A DNA stretch of 64,000 nucleotides from an uncultured Aquabacterium sp. (GCF_913773725.1 NZ_CAJYGK010000061.1:30904-94903), one strand, 5' to 3'; shown: positions 37,475 to 47,955, numbered from the stretch's first letter. The notes: generated by a model from the sequence alone, not told the origin. Numbers and translations: made by a program.

Positions 37475-38597
37475 GCCGACCGACGCCCACTACCAGCCTG
37501 ACGACCGCCCGGTCGACGAGCAACTGGCCGACCTGCGCGTGCGCATCGACGCCCTGGACGGCGAGCTGCTGAGCCTGCTCAATGCACGCGCCCGGCTGGC
37601 CCAGGCGGTGGGCGAAGTCAAGAAGCTGGACGGCTCGCCTGTGTTCCGTCCCGACCGCGAACTGCAGGTGATCGACGGGCTGCGCCAGCGCAACCCAGGC
37701 CCCATCCTGCCCGAGAGCATCGGCCCGATCTGGCGCGAGATCATGTCGGCCTGCCGTGCGCTGGAAAACAAGGTGCGCGTGGCCTTTCTGGGCCCGGTCG
37801 GCACCTTCAGCGAACAGGCTGCGCTGCAGTACTTCGGCTCGTCGATCGAGCCCATCGTGTGCGCCAACATCGACGAGGTCTTCCGCGCGACGCTGTCGGG
37901 CTCGGCCGACTTCGGCGTGGCCCCCGTCGAGAACTCGACCGAAGGCGTCGTGGCCCGCTCGCTGGACCTGCTGCTGCAGTCGCCGCTGGTGATCGCCGGC
38001 GAGACCAGTCTGCTCGTCACGCACAACCTGCTGCGCCTGACGCCGGACCGCGAAGGCATCACCGCCGTGTGCGCCCACCCACAGGCGCTGGCGCAGTGCC
38101 AGAACTGGCTGAACCAGCACCTGCCTCACGCCGAGCGGCGCCCGGTGGCCAGCAATGCCGAAGGCGCGCGACTCGCATCGACGGACCCGTCTCTGGCGGC
38201 GCTGGCCAGCGAGCGGGCCGCCTCGCAGTTCGGGCTGCACGTGGTGCAGCGCGCCGTGCAGGACGAGGCCCACAACCGCACGCTGTTCGTGGTGCTGACC
38301 CGCCCGGAGAGCCATGCCCCCTCGCGCCCGACCGGCCACGACTGCACCAGCCTGATCGTGTCGGTGGACAACAAGCCCGGGGCGGTGCACGACCTGCTGG
38401 CGCCGCTCAAGCGACATGGCGTCTCCATGACCCGCTTCGAATCCCGTCCGGCCCGCTCCGGCCAGTGGGAATATGTGTTCTTCATCGATCTGGCCGGTCA
38501 CCTGGACGAGCCGCATGTTGCGGCCGCCATGGAGGAACTGCGCCAGCTGTGCAGTTTCGTGAAGGTGCTGGGCACCTTCCCCGTCGACCCTCACTGA
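37467..38597 (+). CDS. pheA: Chorismate mutase/prephenate dehydratase (P-protein)
   Basis: This bifunctional enzyme turns chorismate into prephenate and then phenylpyruvate for phenylalanine. The 376-residue protein has an AroQ-type mutase domain (about 18-100: [20 protein letters not shown]), a dehydratase domain (about 105-285: [25 protein letters not shown]) and a C-terminal ACT domain with the Phe-feedback motif ESRP (in [10 protein letters not shown]). No hisC lies between pheA and tyrA here, unlike in some relatives. Confidence 0.97.
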   Translation: MVEPTDAHYQPDDRPVDEQLADLRVRIDALDGELLSLLNARARLAQAVGEVKKLDGSPVFRPDRELQVIDGLRQRNPGPILPESIGPIWREIMSACRALENKVRVAFLGPVGTFSEQAALQYFGSSIEPIVCANIDEVFRATLSGSADFGVAPVENSTEGVVARSLDLLLQSPLVIAGETSLLVTHNLLRLTPDREGITAVCAHPQALAQCQNWLNQHLPHAERRPVASNAEGARLASTDPSLAALASERAASQFGLHVVQRAVQDEAHNRTLFVVLTRPESHAPSRPTGHDCTSLIVSVDNKPGAVHDLLAPLKRHGVSMTRFESRPARSGQWEYVFFIDLAGHLDEPHVAAAMEELRQLCSFVKVLGTFPVDPH

Positions 38598-38598
38598 C

Positions 38599-39480
38599 AT
38601 GTTCAACCAACTCGGCCTGATCGGCTGCGGCCTGATGGGCGGCTCCTTTGCCCTGGCCCTGAAGAAAGCCGGCCTCGTCAAGCGCGTCGTCGGCTACAGC
38701 AAGTCGCCCTCGACCGTCGAGAAAGCACGCCGATTGGGCGTGATCGACGTGGCTGCAGAGTCCGCCCTGCTGGCCGTTTCCGGCTCGGACATCGTGCTGA
38801 TTGCCGTCCCGGTGGCGGCCACCGAGGCCACGTTCAAGGCCATCCGGCACCTGGTCGATCCCAACGTGCTGATGATGGACGTGGGTTCGACCAAGCGCGA
38901 CGTGGTCGACGCCGCCCGCCGCGTGCTGAAGGAGCGGCTGCCGGGGTTTGTGCCGGCCCACCCCATTGCCGGGCGCGAAGTGGCCGGCATCGAACACGCC
39001 GATGCGGCCTTGTATCAAGGACGCAAAGCGATCCTGACCCCGCTGCCTCAGACCAACCCCGTGCTGGTGCAGCAGGCCACCGACGCCTGGTCCGCAGTCG
39101 GCTGCCAGGTGCTCAAGATGACCCCCGAGCACCACGATGCCGCGTTCGCGGCGGTCAGCCACCTGCCCCACTTGCTGGCCTTCGCCTACATGAATGCCAT
39201 GGCCGAGCAACCGGCCGGGCAGGAGTACCTGTCCCTGGCCGGCCCGGGCTTCCGTGACTTCAGCCGCATTGCCGCCAGTGACCCCACCGTGTGGCGGGAC
39301 ATCCTCCTGTCCAACCGGGAAGAGATCCTGAAACAATCCGAGGCGTTTCGCCACGCGCTCGAGCAGATGGAGCGCCAGATGCGCGACTGGAATGGCCCCG
39401 CCCTGCAGGAGCTGATCCAGTCGGCCTCGGACGCCCGCAGCCAGTGGCACCTGGGCCCCAAGCCCCCTGTTTCCCGCTGA
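38599..39480 (+). CDS. tyrA: Prephenate/arogenate dehydrogenase
   Basis: TyrA oxidatively decarboxylates prephenate on the way to tyrosine. The 293-residue protein has the NAD-binding motif GLIGCGLMGGSFALALKKAG (residues 6-25), the conserved stretch HPIAGREVAGIEHADAALY with the active-site His, and LPHLLAFAY. It starts two bases after pheA, within the aromatic amino acid operon serC-pheA-tyrA-aroA/cmk. Confidence 0.96.
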   Translation: MFNQLGLIGCGLMGGSFALALKKAGLVKRVVGYSKSPSTVEKARRLGVIDVAAESALLAVSGSDIVLIAVPVAATEATFKAIRHLVDPNVLMMDVGSTKRDVVDAARRVLKERLPGFVPAHPIAGREVAGIEHADAALYQGRKAILTPLPQTNPVLVQQATDAWSAVGCQVLKMTPEHHDAAFAAVSHLPHLLAFAYMNAMAEQPAGQEYLSLAGPGFRDFSRIAASDPTVWRDILLSNREEILKQSEAFRHALEQMERQMRDWNGPALQELIQSASDARSQWHLGPKPPVSR

Positions 39481-39510
39481 GCGCCTTCGCGTTCGGCCGC
39501 CGTCTTTCGC

Positions 39511-41556
39511 ATGTACACCACCGCCTTCCTCGACCTGCCGCCCCTGCTGTCTGCCGGCGGCACCATCCGCCTGCCGGGCTCCAAGAGCATCTCCAACCGC
39601 GTCCTGTTGCTGGCCGGCCTGAGCGCCGGGACCACCGTGGTGCACGACCTGCTGGCCTCCGACGACACCCGCGTCATGCTCGAAGCGCTGCGCACGCTGG
39701 GCTGCACGGTCGAGCAGGACGGTGACACGGTGTCCATCACCGGCCTGGCGGGGCAACTGTCGGTGCTGAACGCCCAGCTGTTCCTGGGCAATGCCGGCAC
39801 CGCCATGCGGCCGCTGACCGCCGCACTCGCCCTGCTGTCGGCGACGCAGGGCGGTGTGTTCGAGCTCAGCGGCATCCCCCGCATGCACGAGCGCCCCATC
39901 GGCGACCTGATCGACGCGCTGCGTCCGCTGGGCTGCCACATCGAATGCCTGGGCAACGAAGGCTACCCGCCGCTGCGCCTGGCCGGCGGCCAGCTCTACC
40001 TTGCCGAGCCGATCAAGGTGCGCGGCGATGTCTCCAGCCAGTTCCTGACGGCGCTGCTGCTGGCGCTGCCCCTGGTCTCGCAGCAGCAGGATCTGGTCAT
40101 TGAGGTGGTCGGCGAGCTGATTTCCAAGCCCTACATCGAGATCACGCTCAACCTGCTGGAACGCTTCGGCATCGCGGTGCGACGCGAGGGCTGGTCGCGC
40201 TTCACCATTCCGCAGGGCAGCCACTACCGCTCGCCGGGTGAGATCCACGTGGAGGCCGATGCGTCCTCCGCCTCGTATTTCATCGCGCTCGGCGCGCTGG
40301 CCGCCACCGAGCAGCCCGTGCGCATCGAGGGCGTGGGCGCCGCCTCCATCCAGGGCGACATCCGCTTCATCGAGGCAGCCGAGGCCATGGGCGCCCAGGT
40401 CAGCTCCGGCCCCAACTGGTTGGAAGTGCGCCGCGGCGCCTGGCCGCTGAACGCCATCGAGCTGGACTGCAACCACATTCCCGACGCGGCCATGACGCTG
40501 GCCGTGATGGCGCTGTACGCCAAGGGCACCACGCGGCTGACCAACATCGCCAGCTGGCGCGTGAAGGAAACCGACCGGATCGCCGCGATGGCGACCGAAC
40601 TGCGCAAGCTGGGCGCCACGGTGGTGGAAGGCCAGGACTTCATCGAGGTCACGCCGCCGGCCAAGGCCTGCTGGGAGCACGCCAGCATCCACACCTACGA
40701 CGACCACCGCATGGCGATGTGCTTCTCGCTGGCGGCGTTCAACGCGCTGGCGCCCACCGCCACGCCCAACGCCCCGGTGTCGGTCCGCATCGAAGACCCG
40801 CGCTGTGTGGCCAAGACCTTCCCGGACTACTTCGAGGCGCTGTTTCAGGTCGCCCGCACCCGCGCCGACCTGATCCCGGTCATCACCATCGACGGGCCCA
40901 CGGCCTCGGGCAAGGGCACGCTGGCCAGCACGCTGGCGAGCCGCCTGGGCTACCGCTTCCTGGATTCCGGCTCGCTCTACCGCATCGCAGCCCTGCTGGC
41001 CACCGAAGCGGGCGTGGACCTGGACGACGGACGCCAGGTCGAGGCGCTGGCCCGCAAGGTGGGCCACAGCATCCCGCTGCACTTCGACGGCGAGCACGTG
41101 TGGCTGGGTGGCCGCGATGTCGGCGCGGAACTGCGCCGCGAGGACATCGGTCAGGCCGCCTCGCGCATCTCGGCCAACCCGGGCGTGCGCCAGGCGCTGC
41201 TCGACCTGCAGAAGGATTTCCGCGCCCTGCCCGGCCTCGTGGCCGATGGCCGCGACATGGGCACCGTGGTGTTCCCGGACGCCGCGCTCAAGGTATTCCT
41301 GACGGCATCGGTGGCGCAGCGCGCCGAGCGCCGGCATAAGCAATTGATCTCCAAAGGCTTTTCTGCTAACCTCAAAGAGATTTGCGCCGATTTGGAGGCG
41401 CGCGACCTGCGGGATCGAACCCGCGCGGTGGCGCCCCTGAAGCCGGCTGCAGACGCCCGAAGCCTCGACAACTCGGCGCTGACCATCGACGAATCGGTGG
41501 ACACCGTGCTGGGTTGGTGGGTCGAGGGCTGGCCTCACGTGATCGTCAAGTCCTGA
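39511..41556 (+). CDS. aroA-cmk: Fused EPSP synthase/cytidylate kinase
   Basis: This single 681-residue polypeptide joins two enzymes. Residues 1 to about 448 are 3-phosphoshikimate 1-carboxyvinyltransferase (AroA, shikimate pathway; [40 protein letters not shown], and [10 protein letters not shown]). Residues about 453-681 are CMP kinase (Cmk; P-loop [15 protein letters not shown] beginning at residue 457; [14 protein letters not shown]). There is no stop or frameshift at the junction (about 40855-40875). In other betaproteobacteria the two genes are adjacent and separate. The fusion is annotated in some Burkholderiales. rpsA follows. Confidence 0.96.
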   Translation: MYTTAFLDLPPLLSAGGTIRLPGSKSISNRVLLLAGLSAGTTVVHDLLASDDTRVMLEALRTLGCTVEQDGDTVSITGLAGQLSVLNAQLFLGNAGTAMRPLTAALALLSATQGGVFELSGIPRMHERPIGDLIDALRPLGCHIECLGNEGYPPLRLAGGQLYLAEPIKVRGDVSSQFLTALLLALPLVSQQQDLVIEVVGELISKPYIEITLNLLERFGIAVRREGWSRFTIPQGSHYRSPGEIHVEADASSASYFIALGALAATEQPVRIEGVGAASIQGDIRFIEAAEAMGAQVSSGPNWLEVRRGAWPLNAIELDCNHIPDAAMTLAVMALYAKGTTRLTNIASWRVKETDRIAAMATELRKLGATVVEGQDFIEVTPPAKACWEHASIHTYDDHRMAMCFSLAAFNALAPTATPNAPVSVRIEDPRCVAKTFPDYFEALFQVARTRADLIPVITIDGPTASGKGTLASTLASRLGYRFLDSGSLYRIAALLATEAGVDLDDGRQVEALARKVGHSIPLHFDGEHVWLGGRDVGAELRREDIGQAASRISANPGVRQALLDLQKDFRALPGLVADGRDMGTVVFPDAALKVFLTASVAQRAERRHKQLISKGFSANLKEICADLEARDLRDRTRAVAPLKPAADARSLDNSALTIDESVDTVLGWWVEGWPHVIVKS

Positions 41557-41744
41557 ACCGGACGGCGCCCACGCAAGGTCGTCACAAGGCTGTGGTTCCC
41601 AGCGTCTGCTGCCAGGCAGGCGCTTCGCGCAAGCAGGGGTCGGCGCAAAGCCGGCCCGGGTGCCATGTTCTTCAACCCAACCCGTTCTCGTCGTTCCTGT
41701 CGGCTTGAACGTTTCCGCTGGCTCACCCCAGCACAGGAAATTCC

Positions 41745-43430
41745 ATGTCTGAATCTTTTGCCGCCCTTTTTGAAGAGTCGCTGCAGCGCGCCAACATGCG
41801 CCAGGGCGAAGTCATCACCGCCGAGGTGGTGGCCGTCGAACACAACTTCGTGGTCGTCAACGCCGGCCTGAAGTCCGAGGCCTATGTGCCCATCGACGAG
41901 TTCCGCAACGACCAGGGCGAAGTCGAAGTCCAAGTGGGTGACTTCGTCTCGGTGGCCGTGGACGCCATCGAAAACGGCTACGGCGACACCATCCTGTCGC
42001 GCGACAAGGCCAAGCGTCTGGCTTCGTGGCTGTCGCTGGAAACCGCTCTGGAATCGGGCGACTTCGTGACCGGCACCGTCAACGGCAAGGTCAAGGGCGG
42101 CCTGACCGTTCTGGTCAACGGCATCCGCGCCTTCCTGCCCGGCTCGCTGCTCGACACGCGTCCTGTCAAGGACATGTCGCCGTTCGAGGGCAAGACCATG
42201 GAGTTCAAGGTCATCAAGCTCGACCGCAAGCGCAACAACGTCGTGCTGTCGCGTCGCGCTGTGGTGGAAGCCTCGATGGGCGAAGAGCGCGCCAAGCTGA
42301 TGGAAACGCTGCGCGAAGGCGCGATCGTCCACGGCGTGGTCAAGAACATCACCGAATACGGTGCCTTCGTGGACCTGGGCGGCATCGACGGCCTGCTGCA
42401 CATCACCGACATGGCATGGCGCCGTGTCCGTCACCCGTCCGAAGTGGTGACGGTTGGCCAGGAACTGACCGCCAAGGTCCTGAAGTTCGACGCCGAGAAG
42501 AACCGCGTTTCGCTGGGTCTGAAGCAGATGGGCGACGATCCGTGGGTTGGCGTGTCGCGCCGTTACCCCGCCGGCACCCGCCTGTTCGGCAAGGTCACCA
42601 ACATCGCTGACTACGGTGCGTTCGTCGAGATCGAACCGGGCATCGAAGGCCTGGTGCACGTGTCCGAAATGGACTGGACCAACAAGAACGTGGCTCCCAA
42701 CAAGATCGTCAACCTGGGCGACGAAGTGGAAGTCATGGTCCTGGAGATCGACGAAGACAAGCGTCGCATCTCGCTGGGCATGAAGCAGTGCAAGCCGAAC
42801 CCCTGGGACGACTTCGCTCAGAACTTCAACCGTGGCGACAAGGTCAAGGGCCCCGTCAAGTCGATCACCGACTTCGGCGTGTTCGTCGGCCTGGCCGCTG
42901 GCATCGATGGTCTGGTGCACCTGTCCGACCTGTCGTGGAACGAGCCGGGCGAATCGGCTGTCCGCAACTACAAGAAGGGCCAGGAAGTCGAAGCCATCGT
43001 GCTGGCCATCGACGTCGAGCGCGAGCGCATCTCGCTGGGCATCAAGCAGCTGGACTCTGACCCGTTCACCAACTTCACGACCCTGAACGACCGTGGCGCC
43101 ACCGTCACCGGCACCGTCAAGACCGTGGATGCCAAGGGCGCTGAAATCCAGCTGGCCGACGACATCGTCGGTTACCTGCGCGCTTCGGAAATCAGCCGTG
43201 ACCGCGTCGAAGACGCCCGCAACGTGCTGAAGGAAGGCGACGAAGTCACCGCGATCATCATCAACATCGATCGCAAGACCCGCAACATCCAGCTGTCGGT
43301 CAAGGCCAAGGACAATGCAGAACAGCAGGAAGCCCTGCAGTCGCTGCGTGCCGACACCAGCAAGGAAGGCTCCGGCACCACCAGCCTGGGCGCCCTGCTG
43401 AAGGCCAAGCTGGACCAGAACAACAACTGA
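41745..43430 (+). CDS. rpsA: 30S ribosomal protein S1
   Basis: S1 binds mRNA upstream of start codons and delivers it to the 30S subunit. The 561-residue protein contains six S1 (OB-fold) repeats; typical units are [20 protein letters not shown] and [20 protein letters not shown]. The start [13 protein letters not shown] is canonical, with AGGAA seven bases upstream. It lies between the aroA-cmk fusion and ihfB, as in most proteobacteria. A 180-base gap with a strong inverted repeat separates it from ihfB. Confidence 0.98.
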   Translation: MSESFAALFEESLQRANMRQGEVITAEVVAVEHNFVVVNAGLKSEAYVPIDEFRNDQGEVEVQVGDFVSVAVDAIENGYGDTILSRDKAKRLASWLSLETALESGDFVTGTVNGKVKGGLTVLVNGIRAFLPGSLLDTRPVKDMSPFEGKTMEFKVIKLDRKRNNVVLSRRAVVEASMGEERAKLMETLREGAIVHGVVKNITEYGAFVDLGGIDGLLHITDMAWRRVRHPSEVVTVGQELTAKVLKFDAEKNRVSLGLKQMGDDPWVGVSRRYPAGTRLFGKVTNIADYGAFVEIEPGIEGLVHVSEMDWTNKNVAPNKIVNLGDEVEVMVLEIDEDKRRISLGMKQCKPNPWDDFAQNFNRGDKVKGPVKSITDFGVFVGLAAGIDGLVHLSDLSWNEPGESAVRNYKKGQEVEAIVLAIDVERERISLGIKQLDSDPFTNFTTLNDRGATVTGTVKTVDAKGAEIQLADDIVGYLRASEISRDRVEDARNVLKEGDEVTAIIINIDRKTRNIQLSVKAKDNAEQQEALQSLRADTSKEGSGTTSLGALLKAKLDQNNN

Positions 43431-43497
43431 TCGCTCGGTTGACGTTCTGAACACGACACCCGCCTGCCCGGGCCCGACGGGGCCCGGCAGCGGGGGT

Positions 43498-43549
43498 TGT
43501 GATGAGCGTGGCTCGGTGGGTCACCCGCCTCGAGCTGACGCTCATCACA
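43498..43549 (+). repeat. Long inverted repeat between rpsA and ihfB
   Basis: TGTGATGAGCGT (43498-43509) and ACGCTCATCACA (43538-43549) are perfect 12-base inverted arms. GCTCG (43511-43515) and CGAGC (43531-43535) extend the stem after a small bulge. A shorter GC-rich hairpin (about 43463-43490) precedes it. There is no T run. It could be an rpsA 3' end structure, an mRNA processing site, or an operator for ihfB. Confidence 0.75.
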
Positions 43550-43610
43550 GCCTCCAACCCAGGCTGTCGAGCTGGCCCCGAATCCAGCCGACGACTGAAG
43601 ACGTCCCGAC

Positions 43611-43940
43611 ATGACCCGATCCGATCTCGTGGCCCGACTGGCCGAGCGTTTTGGCCAGCTCACGCAGCGTGACGCCGAATTCGCCGTCAAGACCATCCTG
43701 GACGCCATGTCCGACGCACTGGCGCGTGGCCACCGCATCGAGATCCGCGGCTTCGGCAGCTTTTCGATCAACCGCCGCCCGCCGCGCATGGGCCGCAACC
43801 CCCGTTCGGGAGAACAGGTCCTGATCCCCGAAAAGCTCGTGCCGCACTTCAAACCGGGCAAGGCACTCCGCGAAGGGGTGGATACTCATGGTGCGGCCGC
43901 CGTGGCCGACACCCCGTCCACCGATACACCCCGGAGCTGA
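43611..43940 (+). CDS. ihfB: Integration host factor beta subunit
   Basis: IHF-beta pairs with IHF-alpha to bend DNA sharply at specific sites. The 109-residue protein has the HU/IHF fold: [20 protein letters not shown], then [20 protein letters not shown] with the arm Pro, and a [20 protein letters not shown] signature. A C-terminal tail of about 15 residues goes beyond E. coli IhfB. The gene precedes lapA-lapB in the usual order. Confidence 0.97.
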   Translation: MTRSDLVARLAERFGQLTQRDAEFAVKTILDAMSDALARGHRIEIRGFGSFSINRRPPRMGRNPRSGEQVLIPEKLVPHFKPGKALREGVDTHGAAAVADTPSTDTPRS

Positions 43941-43947
43941 TCTGCCC

Positions 43948-44319
43948 ATGCTGCGCACCCTGAACTGGTTGTTTCGCGCCCTGCTGTTCTTCATCCTGTT
44001 CGCGTTCGCGCTGAACAACCAGCACGTCGTTCAACTCAAGTGGTTCATGGGCTACCAGTGGGAAGCACCCATGGTGTTCGTCGTGCTGGCCGTGTTCGTG
44101 CTGGGCTGCGTGGCCGGGGTGCTGGCCATGGTGCCGAGCTGGTGGCGTCACCGCCGCGACGCCCGGCAGCGCGCCCACCTGCAGCCGGAGCCGCAGGCGC
44201 CCGTTCAGGCGGGCAAAGGGCTGCCCACGGGCGATGCGAGCGCTGCCGGTCCGGCCACCTTGCCGGCCGAGCTGCCGTTCCCGCCCGACATGCCCGCCCC
44301 CCGCAAACCGGCACGCTGA
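43948..44319 (+). CDS. lapA: LapA-family inner-membrane protein
   Basis: LapA works with LapB in control of lipopolysaccharide synthesis. The 123-residue protein has two membrane helices (about 5-22 and 38-60) and the family pattern FALNNQHVVQLKWF between them. A longer cytoplasmic tail rich in Pro and Ala follows. The start at 43948 lies seven bases after the ihfB stop, and lapB follows after 66 bases. Confidence 0.88.
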   Translation: MLRTLNWLFRALLFFILFAFALNNQHVVQLKWFMGYQWEAPMVFVVLAVFVLGCVAGVLAMVPSWWRHRRDARQRAHLQPEPQAPVQAGKGLPTGDASAAGPATLPAELPFPPDMPAPRKPAR

Positions 44320-44385
44320 CCGCATCGCCGAGGGCGCCGCACGCGCGCCATCCTCAACCGTCTGCCCCCCAAGGGCCTCTGACGC

Positions 44386-45543
44386 ATGGAATTCGACTTC
44401 TACTGGCTGCTGCTGGCCCTGCCCGCCGCCTTCCTGGCAGGCTGGATGGCTTCCCGACTGGACCTGCGGCAGCTCAAGCGCGAGGACCGCGCCTCGCCGC
44501 AGGCCTATTTCAAGGGCCTGAACCTGCTGCTCAATGAACAGCAGGACAAGGCCATCGACGCCTTCATCGAGGCCGTGCAGCACGACCCCGACACGTCCGA
44601 CCTGCACTTCGCCCTGGGCAACCTGTTCCGGCGTCGGGGTGAGTACGAGCGCGCGATCCGCGTGCACCAGCACCTGCTGGCGCGGGCCGACATCACGCGG
44701 GACGAGCGGGAGCGCGCGCAGCACGCCCTGGCACAGGACTTCATGAAGGCCGGCCTGTTCGACCGAGCCGAAGACGCGTTCAAGGCACTCGAGGGCACGG
44801 CCTTCACCACCGACGCACGACTGGCGCTGCTGTCCCTGCACGAGCGGTCGCGCAACTGGCATCCTGCCATCGACGTCGCGCGCCAACTGGAAGCGGCAGG
44901 CACCGGCTCGTTCTCTCAGCGCATGGCCCACCATTGGTGCGAACTGGCGCAAGAGGCCGACGCCCGGGGACGCCCCGACGAAGCCGAGCAGGCTTTGGCG
45001 CGTGCCCGCGAGGCCGCTCCGCAGGCCGCGCGCCCGCTGGTGATCCAGGGTCAGCGCCTGCTGCGCCAGGGGCAGCACGTGGACGCGTTGCGCGCATGGG
45101 ACGAACTGATGGCCCTTCAGCCCCTGGGGTTCGCGCTGGTGGCCATGGAGTACGCTCAGGCAGCGCAAGCCTGCGGCGAGTCGGCATCGGCCCTGGTCAA
45201 ACTGGAAGGGCTGTATGCCCAGGCGCCTTCGGTCGAGGTGCTGAATGCCGTGAACCTGCTGCAGCCTGAAGAGCGCCTGCGCCGGCAGCGCCTGATCGAG
45301 CACCTGCGTACCCAGCCGTCGCTCTCGGCCGCGCAAGGGTTGATCCGGGAGAGGCTGACCAGCCATGTCCCGCTGGACGAGAGTGAAATCGAAGGCCTTC
45401 AGAAGGCCTTGAACACGGCTGCCAGGCCGCTGCAGCGCTACCGTTGCGCCGCCTGCGGGTTCGAAAGCCAGCACTATTTCTGGCAATGCCCCGGCTGTCA
45501 GGGCTGGGACACCTACCCGCCCCGTCGCCTGGAAGATCAGTGA
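44386..45543 (+). CDS. lapB: LPS assembly protein LapB (TPR-rubredoxin)
   Basis: LapB is an inner-membrane TPR protein that presents LpxC to the FtsH protease and so limits lipopolysaccharide synthesis. The 385-residue protein has an N-terminal membrane helix (about 5-22), a tetratricopeptide array (about 45-340) and a C-terminal rubredoxin-like metal site with two Cys pairs (CAACG and CPGC). The conserved segment is ASPQAYFKGLNLLLNEQQDK. Its last bases overlap by seven the 3' end of the convergent copper chaperone gene. Confidence 0.95.
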   Translation: MEFDFYWLLLALPAAFLAGWMASRLDLRQLKREDRASPQAYFKGLNLLLNEQQDKAIDAFIEAVQHDPDTSDLHFALGNLFRRRGEYERAIRVHQHLLARADITRDERERAQHALAQDFMKAGLFDRAEDAFKALEGTAFTTDARLALLSLHERSRNWHPAIDVARQLEAAGTGSFSQRMAHHWCELAQEADARGRPDEAEQALARAREAAPQAARPLVIQGQRLLRQGQHVDALRAWDELMALQPLGFALVAMEYAQAAQACGESASALVKLEGLYAQAPSVEVLNAVNLLQPEERLRRQRLIEHLRTQPSLSAAQGLIRERLTSHVPLDESEIEGLQKALNTAARPLQRYRCAACGFESQHYFWQCPGCQGWDTYPPRRLEDQ

Positions 45544-46103
45544 TGGTGGCCGTGGCCCGGGTGTTCGTGACCCTGCATGGGCATGCCACCTGAACCGCCC
45601 GGCGCCCCTCCCTGGACCGGCACGGCAACCGTCTGGGTCAACACCCGGCCGTCTTCGGCCCGCAGTTTCAGTTCGAGCTGCACGGTGCTGCCTGCACTCA
45701 GGGGCGTCTTCAGGCCCATGAGCATGAGGTGATGTCCGCCGGGGCGCAGGGTCACTACCTGACCGGTCGGCAGAGGCAGCGACTTGATCGCGCGCATCCG
45801 CATCACGTCCCCCTCCATCTTCATCTCGTGCAGCTCGGCCGCCGGCACGCCCGGCACGCTGAACCCGATGAGCGTCAGCGGCTGACTGCTGCGCAAGGTC
45901 ATGAAGCCGCCCGTGGCCGTCTGGCCCTTGACGGTGGCCCGGATCCAGGCATCCTGCACGTTCACCACACCGGCAGAGGCCTCGGCGTTCGGCGCAGGGG
46001 GCACGGCCTTGTCGGCTGCCACGGCCGCCACGCCCGGCAAGGCCAGGCACACGCCCAGCACCAGGGCACGGAAAGACAGGACTTCAGTTGCGACGCGACG
46101 CAT
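45537..46103 (-). CDS. Periplasmic copper chaperone PCu(A)C
   Basis: This is a 188-residue exported protein of the PCu(A)C (DUF461) family, which passes Cu(I) to the CuA site of cytochrome oxidase. It has an Arg-containing signal peptide (to about residue 30) and the metal motif HEMKMEGDVMRM, then HHLMLMGLK, giving the H(M)x10M-x21-HxM type of site. The C-terminus is a His/Gly/Met-rich tail (GMPMQGHEHPGHGHHH) able to bind further metal. It is a single gene facing lapB; its partner oxidase is elsewhere. Confidence 0.92.
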   Translation of the reverse strand: MRRVATEVLSFRALVLGVCLALPGVAAVAADKAVPPAPNAEASAGVVNVQDAWIRATVKGQTATGGFMTLRSSQPLTLIGFSVPGVPAAELHEMKMEGDVMRMRAIKSLPLPTGQVVTLRPGGHHLMLMGLKTPLSAGSTVQLELKLRAEDGRVLTQTVAVPVQGGAPGGSGGMPMQGHEHPGHGHHH

Positions 46104-46174
46104 GAACGGGCTCCAGTTCAGCAGAACAAGGACGCCAGTCTAGCCCCAAGGCCCGAAACGGACCGTGACGCGGA

Positions 46175-47710
46175 TCAGCCGGCCACCTGTAGCACGCGGC
46201 GGTACTGGATGGCCTCGGCCACGTGCGGCGTAAGGATGTCGGCCTCCCCGGCCAGATCCGCGATGGTGCGCGCAAGTCTCAACACCCGGTGGAACGCCCG
46301 CCCGGACCATCCCAGCCGACCGCAGGCCGCCTGCAGGAATGCCATCGCATCCTGCTGAGGCCTGACATGCTGGGTCAACGCGGCCCCCTCCAGTTGGGCA
46401 TTGAGCATGCCTTGGCGGGCGATCTGCCGGGCCCGGGCGTCCGCCACACGGGCCGCCACCTCGCGGGTACCCTCGCCATCCGGGCTTCGAGCCAGCACCT
46501 CGGGGGCCACCATGGGCACATCCACCTGTACATCGATGCGGTCGAGCAGCGGACCGCTAAGACGGGCCTGGTAGCGAGCCACCTGCTCGGGCGTGCAGCG
46601 GCAGGCCTTGAGCGGATTGCCGAAATGCCCGCAGGGGCAAGGGTTCATCGCCGCGAGCAACTGGAAGCGGGCCGGGAAGTCATGTCGACGCGCCGCCCGC
46701 GAGATGGTGATGTGCCCCGTTTCGAGCGGCTCGCGCAAGGCCTCCAACGCGGCGCGGGGAAACTCGGGCAGTTCATCCAGGAACAGCAGACCGTGATGAG
46801 CCAGCGAAATTTCGCCAGGACGGGGCGGTGATCCGCCGCCCACCATGGCCACCGCCGAAGCGCTGTGATGCGGGCTGCGCATGACCCGCTGCATCCAGCG
46901 CGCCGGATCGAAGTGGCCCGCCAGGCTGAGCACGGCCGCCGACTCCAGGGCTTCATCCTGTGCCAAGGGCGGCAGCAGGCCGGCAAAGCGCTGGGCCAGC
47001 ATGGACTTGCCGGTGCCCGGCGGACCGACCATGAGTGCAGAGTGCTGGCCGGCCGCTGCCACCTCCAGCGCCCGCTTGGCCGCACTCTGGCCCTTGACCT
47101 CACGGAGATCGGGCATGCCCGGGTCCCACCTCGACGTGGGCGACACAGGCGACGTCATGCGCACAAGGCCCGCGGCATCCCGCTGCTCGGCCCGCAAGGC
47201 CTGGACGACATCCATCAGGTGGGCGGCTCCGTACAGCGGCACTCCCTCGACCAGGGCAGCCTCACGGGCGCTCTCGAGGGGCAGCAGCAGCGCCCGCGCC
47301 GTGGCGGACGCATCCCGGTTCAGCGCCAATGCCATCGGGAGGGCGCCCCGCACAGCCCGCAACTCGCCGCCCAGGGACAGCTCCCCAGCAAACTCGAACC
47401 CTGCCACCGTCTCGGCGTCCAGCTGGCCCATCGCCGTCAGGATGCCCACCGCGATGGGCAGGTCGAAACGCCCGGACTCCTTAGGCAGATCGGCGGGTGC
47501 GAGGTTCACGGTGATGCGCTTGTTGAACGGGAACTCCAGCCCGCAGTTCGCCAGCGCGGCACGCACCCGTTCGCGCGCCTCCTTCACTTCGGTGTCCGCG
47601 AGCCCGACCAGGGTAAAGGCGGGCAGGCCATTGGCCAGATGCACCTCGACGGTGACTTCAGGCGCACGCAGGCCATCCAGGGCGCGGCTACGAACCAGGG
47701 CAAGAGACAT
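46175..47710 (-). CDS. comM: ComM/YifB-family AAA+ Mg-chelatase-like ATPase
   Basis: ComM is a hexameric helicase that aids branch migration during natural transformation and recombination. The 511-residue protein starts MSLALVRSRALDGL, the family N-terminus. It has an N-terminal Lon-like domain, the Walker A VGPPGTGKSMLAQR, Walker B LLFLDELPEF, a segment NPCPCGHFGNPLKACRC with a Cys cluster, and the C-terminal Mg-chelatase domain. The ATG at 47710 is chosen; 17 further upstream codons lack family similarity. It is divergent from glnK. Confidence 0.95.
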   Translation of the reverse strand: MSLALVRSRALDGLRAPEVTVEVHLANGLPAFTLVGLADTEVKEARERVRAALANCGLEFPFNKRITVNLAPADLPKESGRFDLPIAVGILTAMGQLDAETVAGFEFAGELSLGGELRAVRGALPMALALNRDASATARALLLPLESAREAALVEGVPLYGAAHLMDVVQALRAEQRDAAGLVRMTSPVSPTSRWDPGMPDLREVKGQSAAKRALEVAAAGQHSALMVGPPGTGKSMLAQRFAGLLPPLAQDEALESAAVLSLAGHFDPARWMQRVMRSPHHSASAVAMVGGGSPPRPGEISLAHHGLLFLDELPEFPRAALEALREPLETGHITISRAARRHDFPARFQLLAAMNPCPCGHFGNPLKACRCTPEQVARYQARLSGPLLDRIDVQVDVPMVAPEVLARSPDGEGTREVAARVADARARQIARQGMLNAQLEGAALTQHVRPQQDAMAFLQAACGRLGWSGRAFHRVLRLARTIADLAGEADILTPHVAEAIQYRRVLQVAG

Positions 47711-47803
47711 GAAAGGGCCGGGATGTCGAAAGCGATGGCGTGGGATTGTCGTCATCGCCACGCCGCTTGGCTGTCCCCCTGGGGGGTGAACCCCATCGCG
47801 ATA

Positions 47804-47820
47804 CGCACCATGAAGGTGCA
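47804..47820 (+). promoter_or_regulatory. NtrC (NRI) enhancer-like site upstream of glnK
   Basis: CGCACC-ATGAA-GGTGCA matches the NtrC consensus TGCACC-N5-GGTGCA with one mismatch. It lies about 145 bases before the sigma-54 promoter, the usual enhancer distance. Confidence 0.7.
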
Positions 47821-47955
47821 GACTGACGTCATCCGGCCTTCACATGACAGAAGCCGCATGGATGTGGTGCGAAAAGGCACAGCCGCTTCCGTTCTTGCTG
47901 CCAAAGCGGTGCGGCCGCTTTCCCGCCTGCCCGGCGGCTCCCCGTTTTGGCGCAC

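Noticed and set aside
38482..41538. Minus-strand open frame of 1018 codons opposite pheA, tyrA and aroA-cmk
   Set aside because: Long only because of high GC; composition is low-complexity and it overlaps three well-defined enzymes.
41535..43454. Minus-strand open frame of 639 codons opposite rpsA
   Set aside because: Shadow of the S1 repeats; the periodic look comes from the repeats on the other strand.
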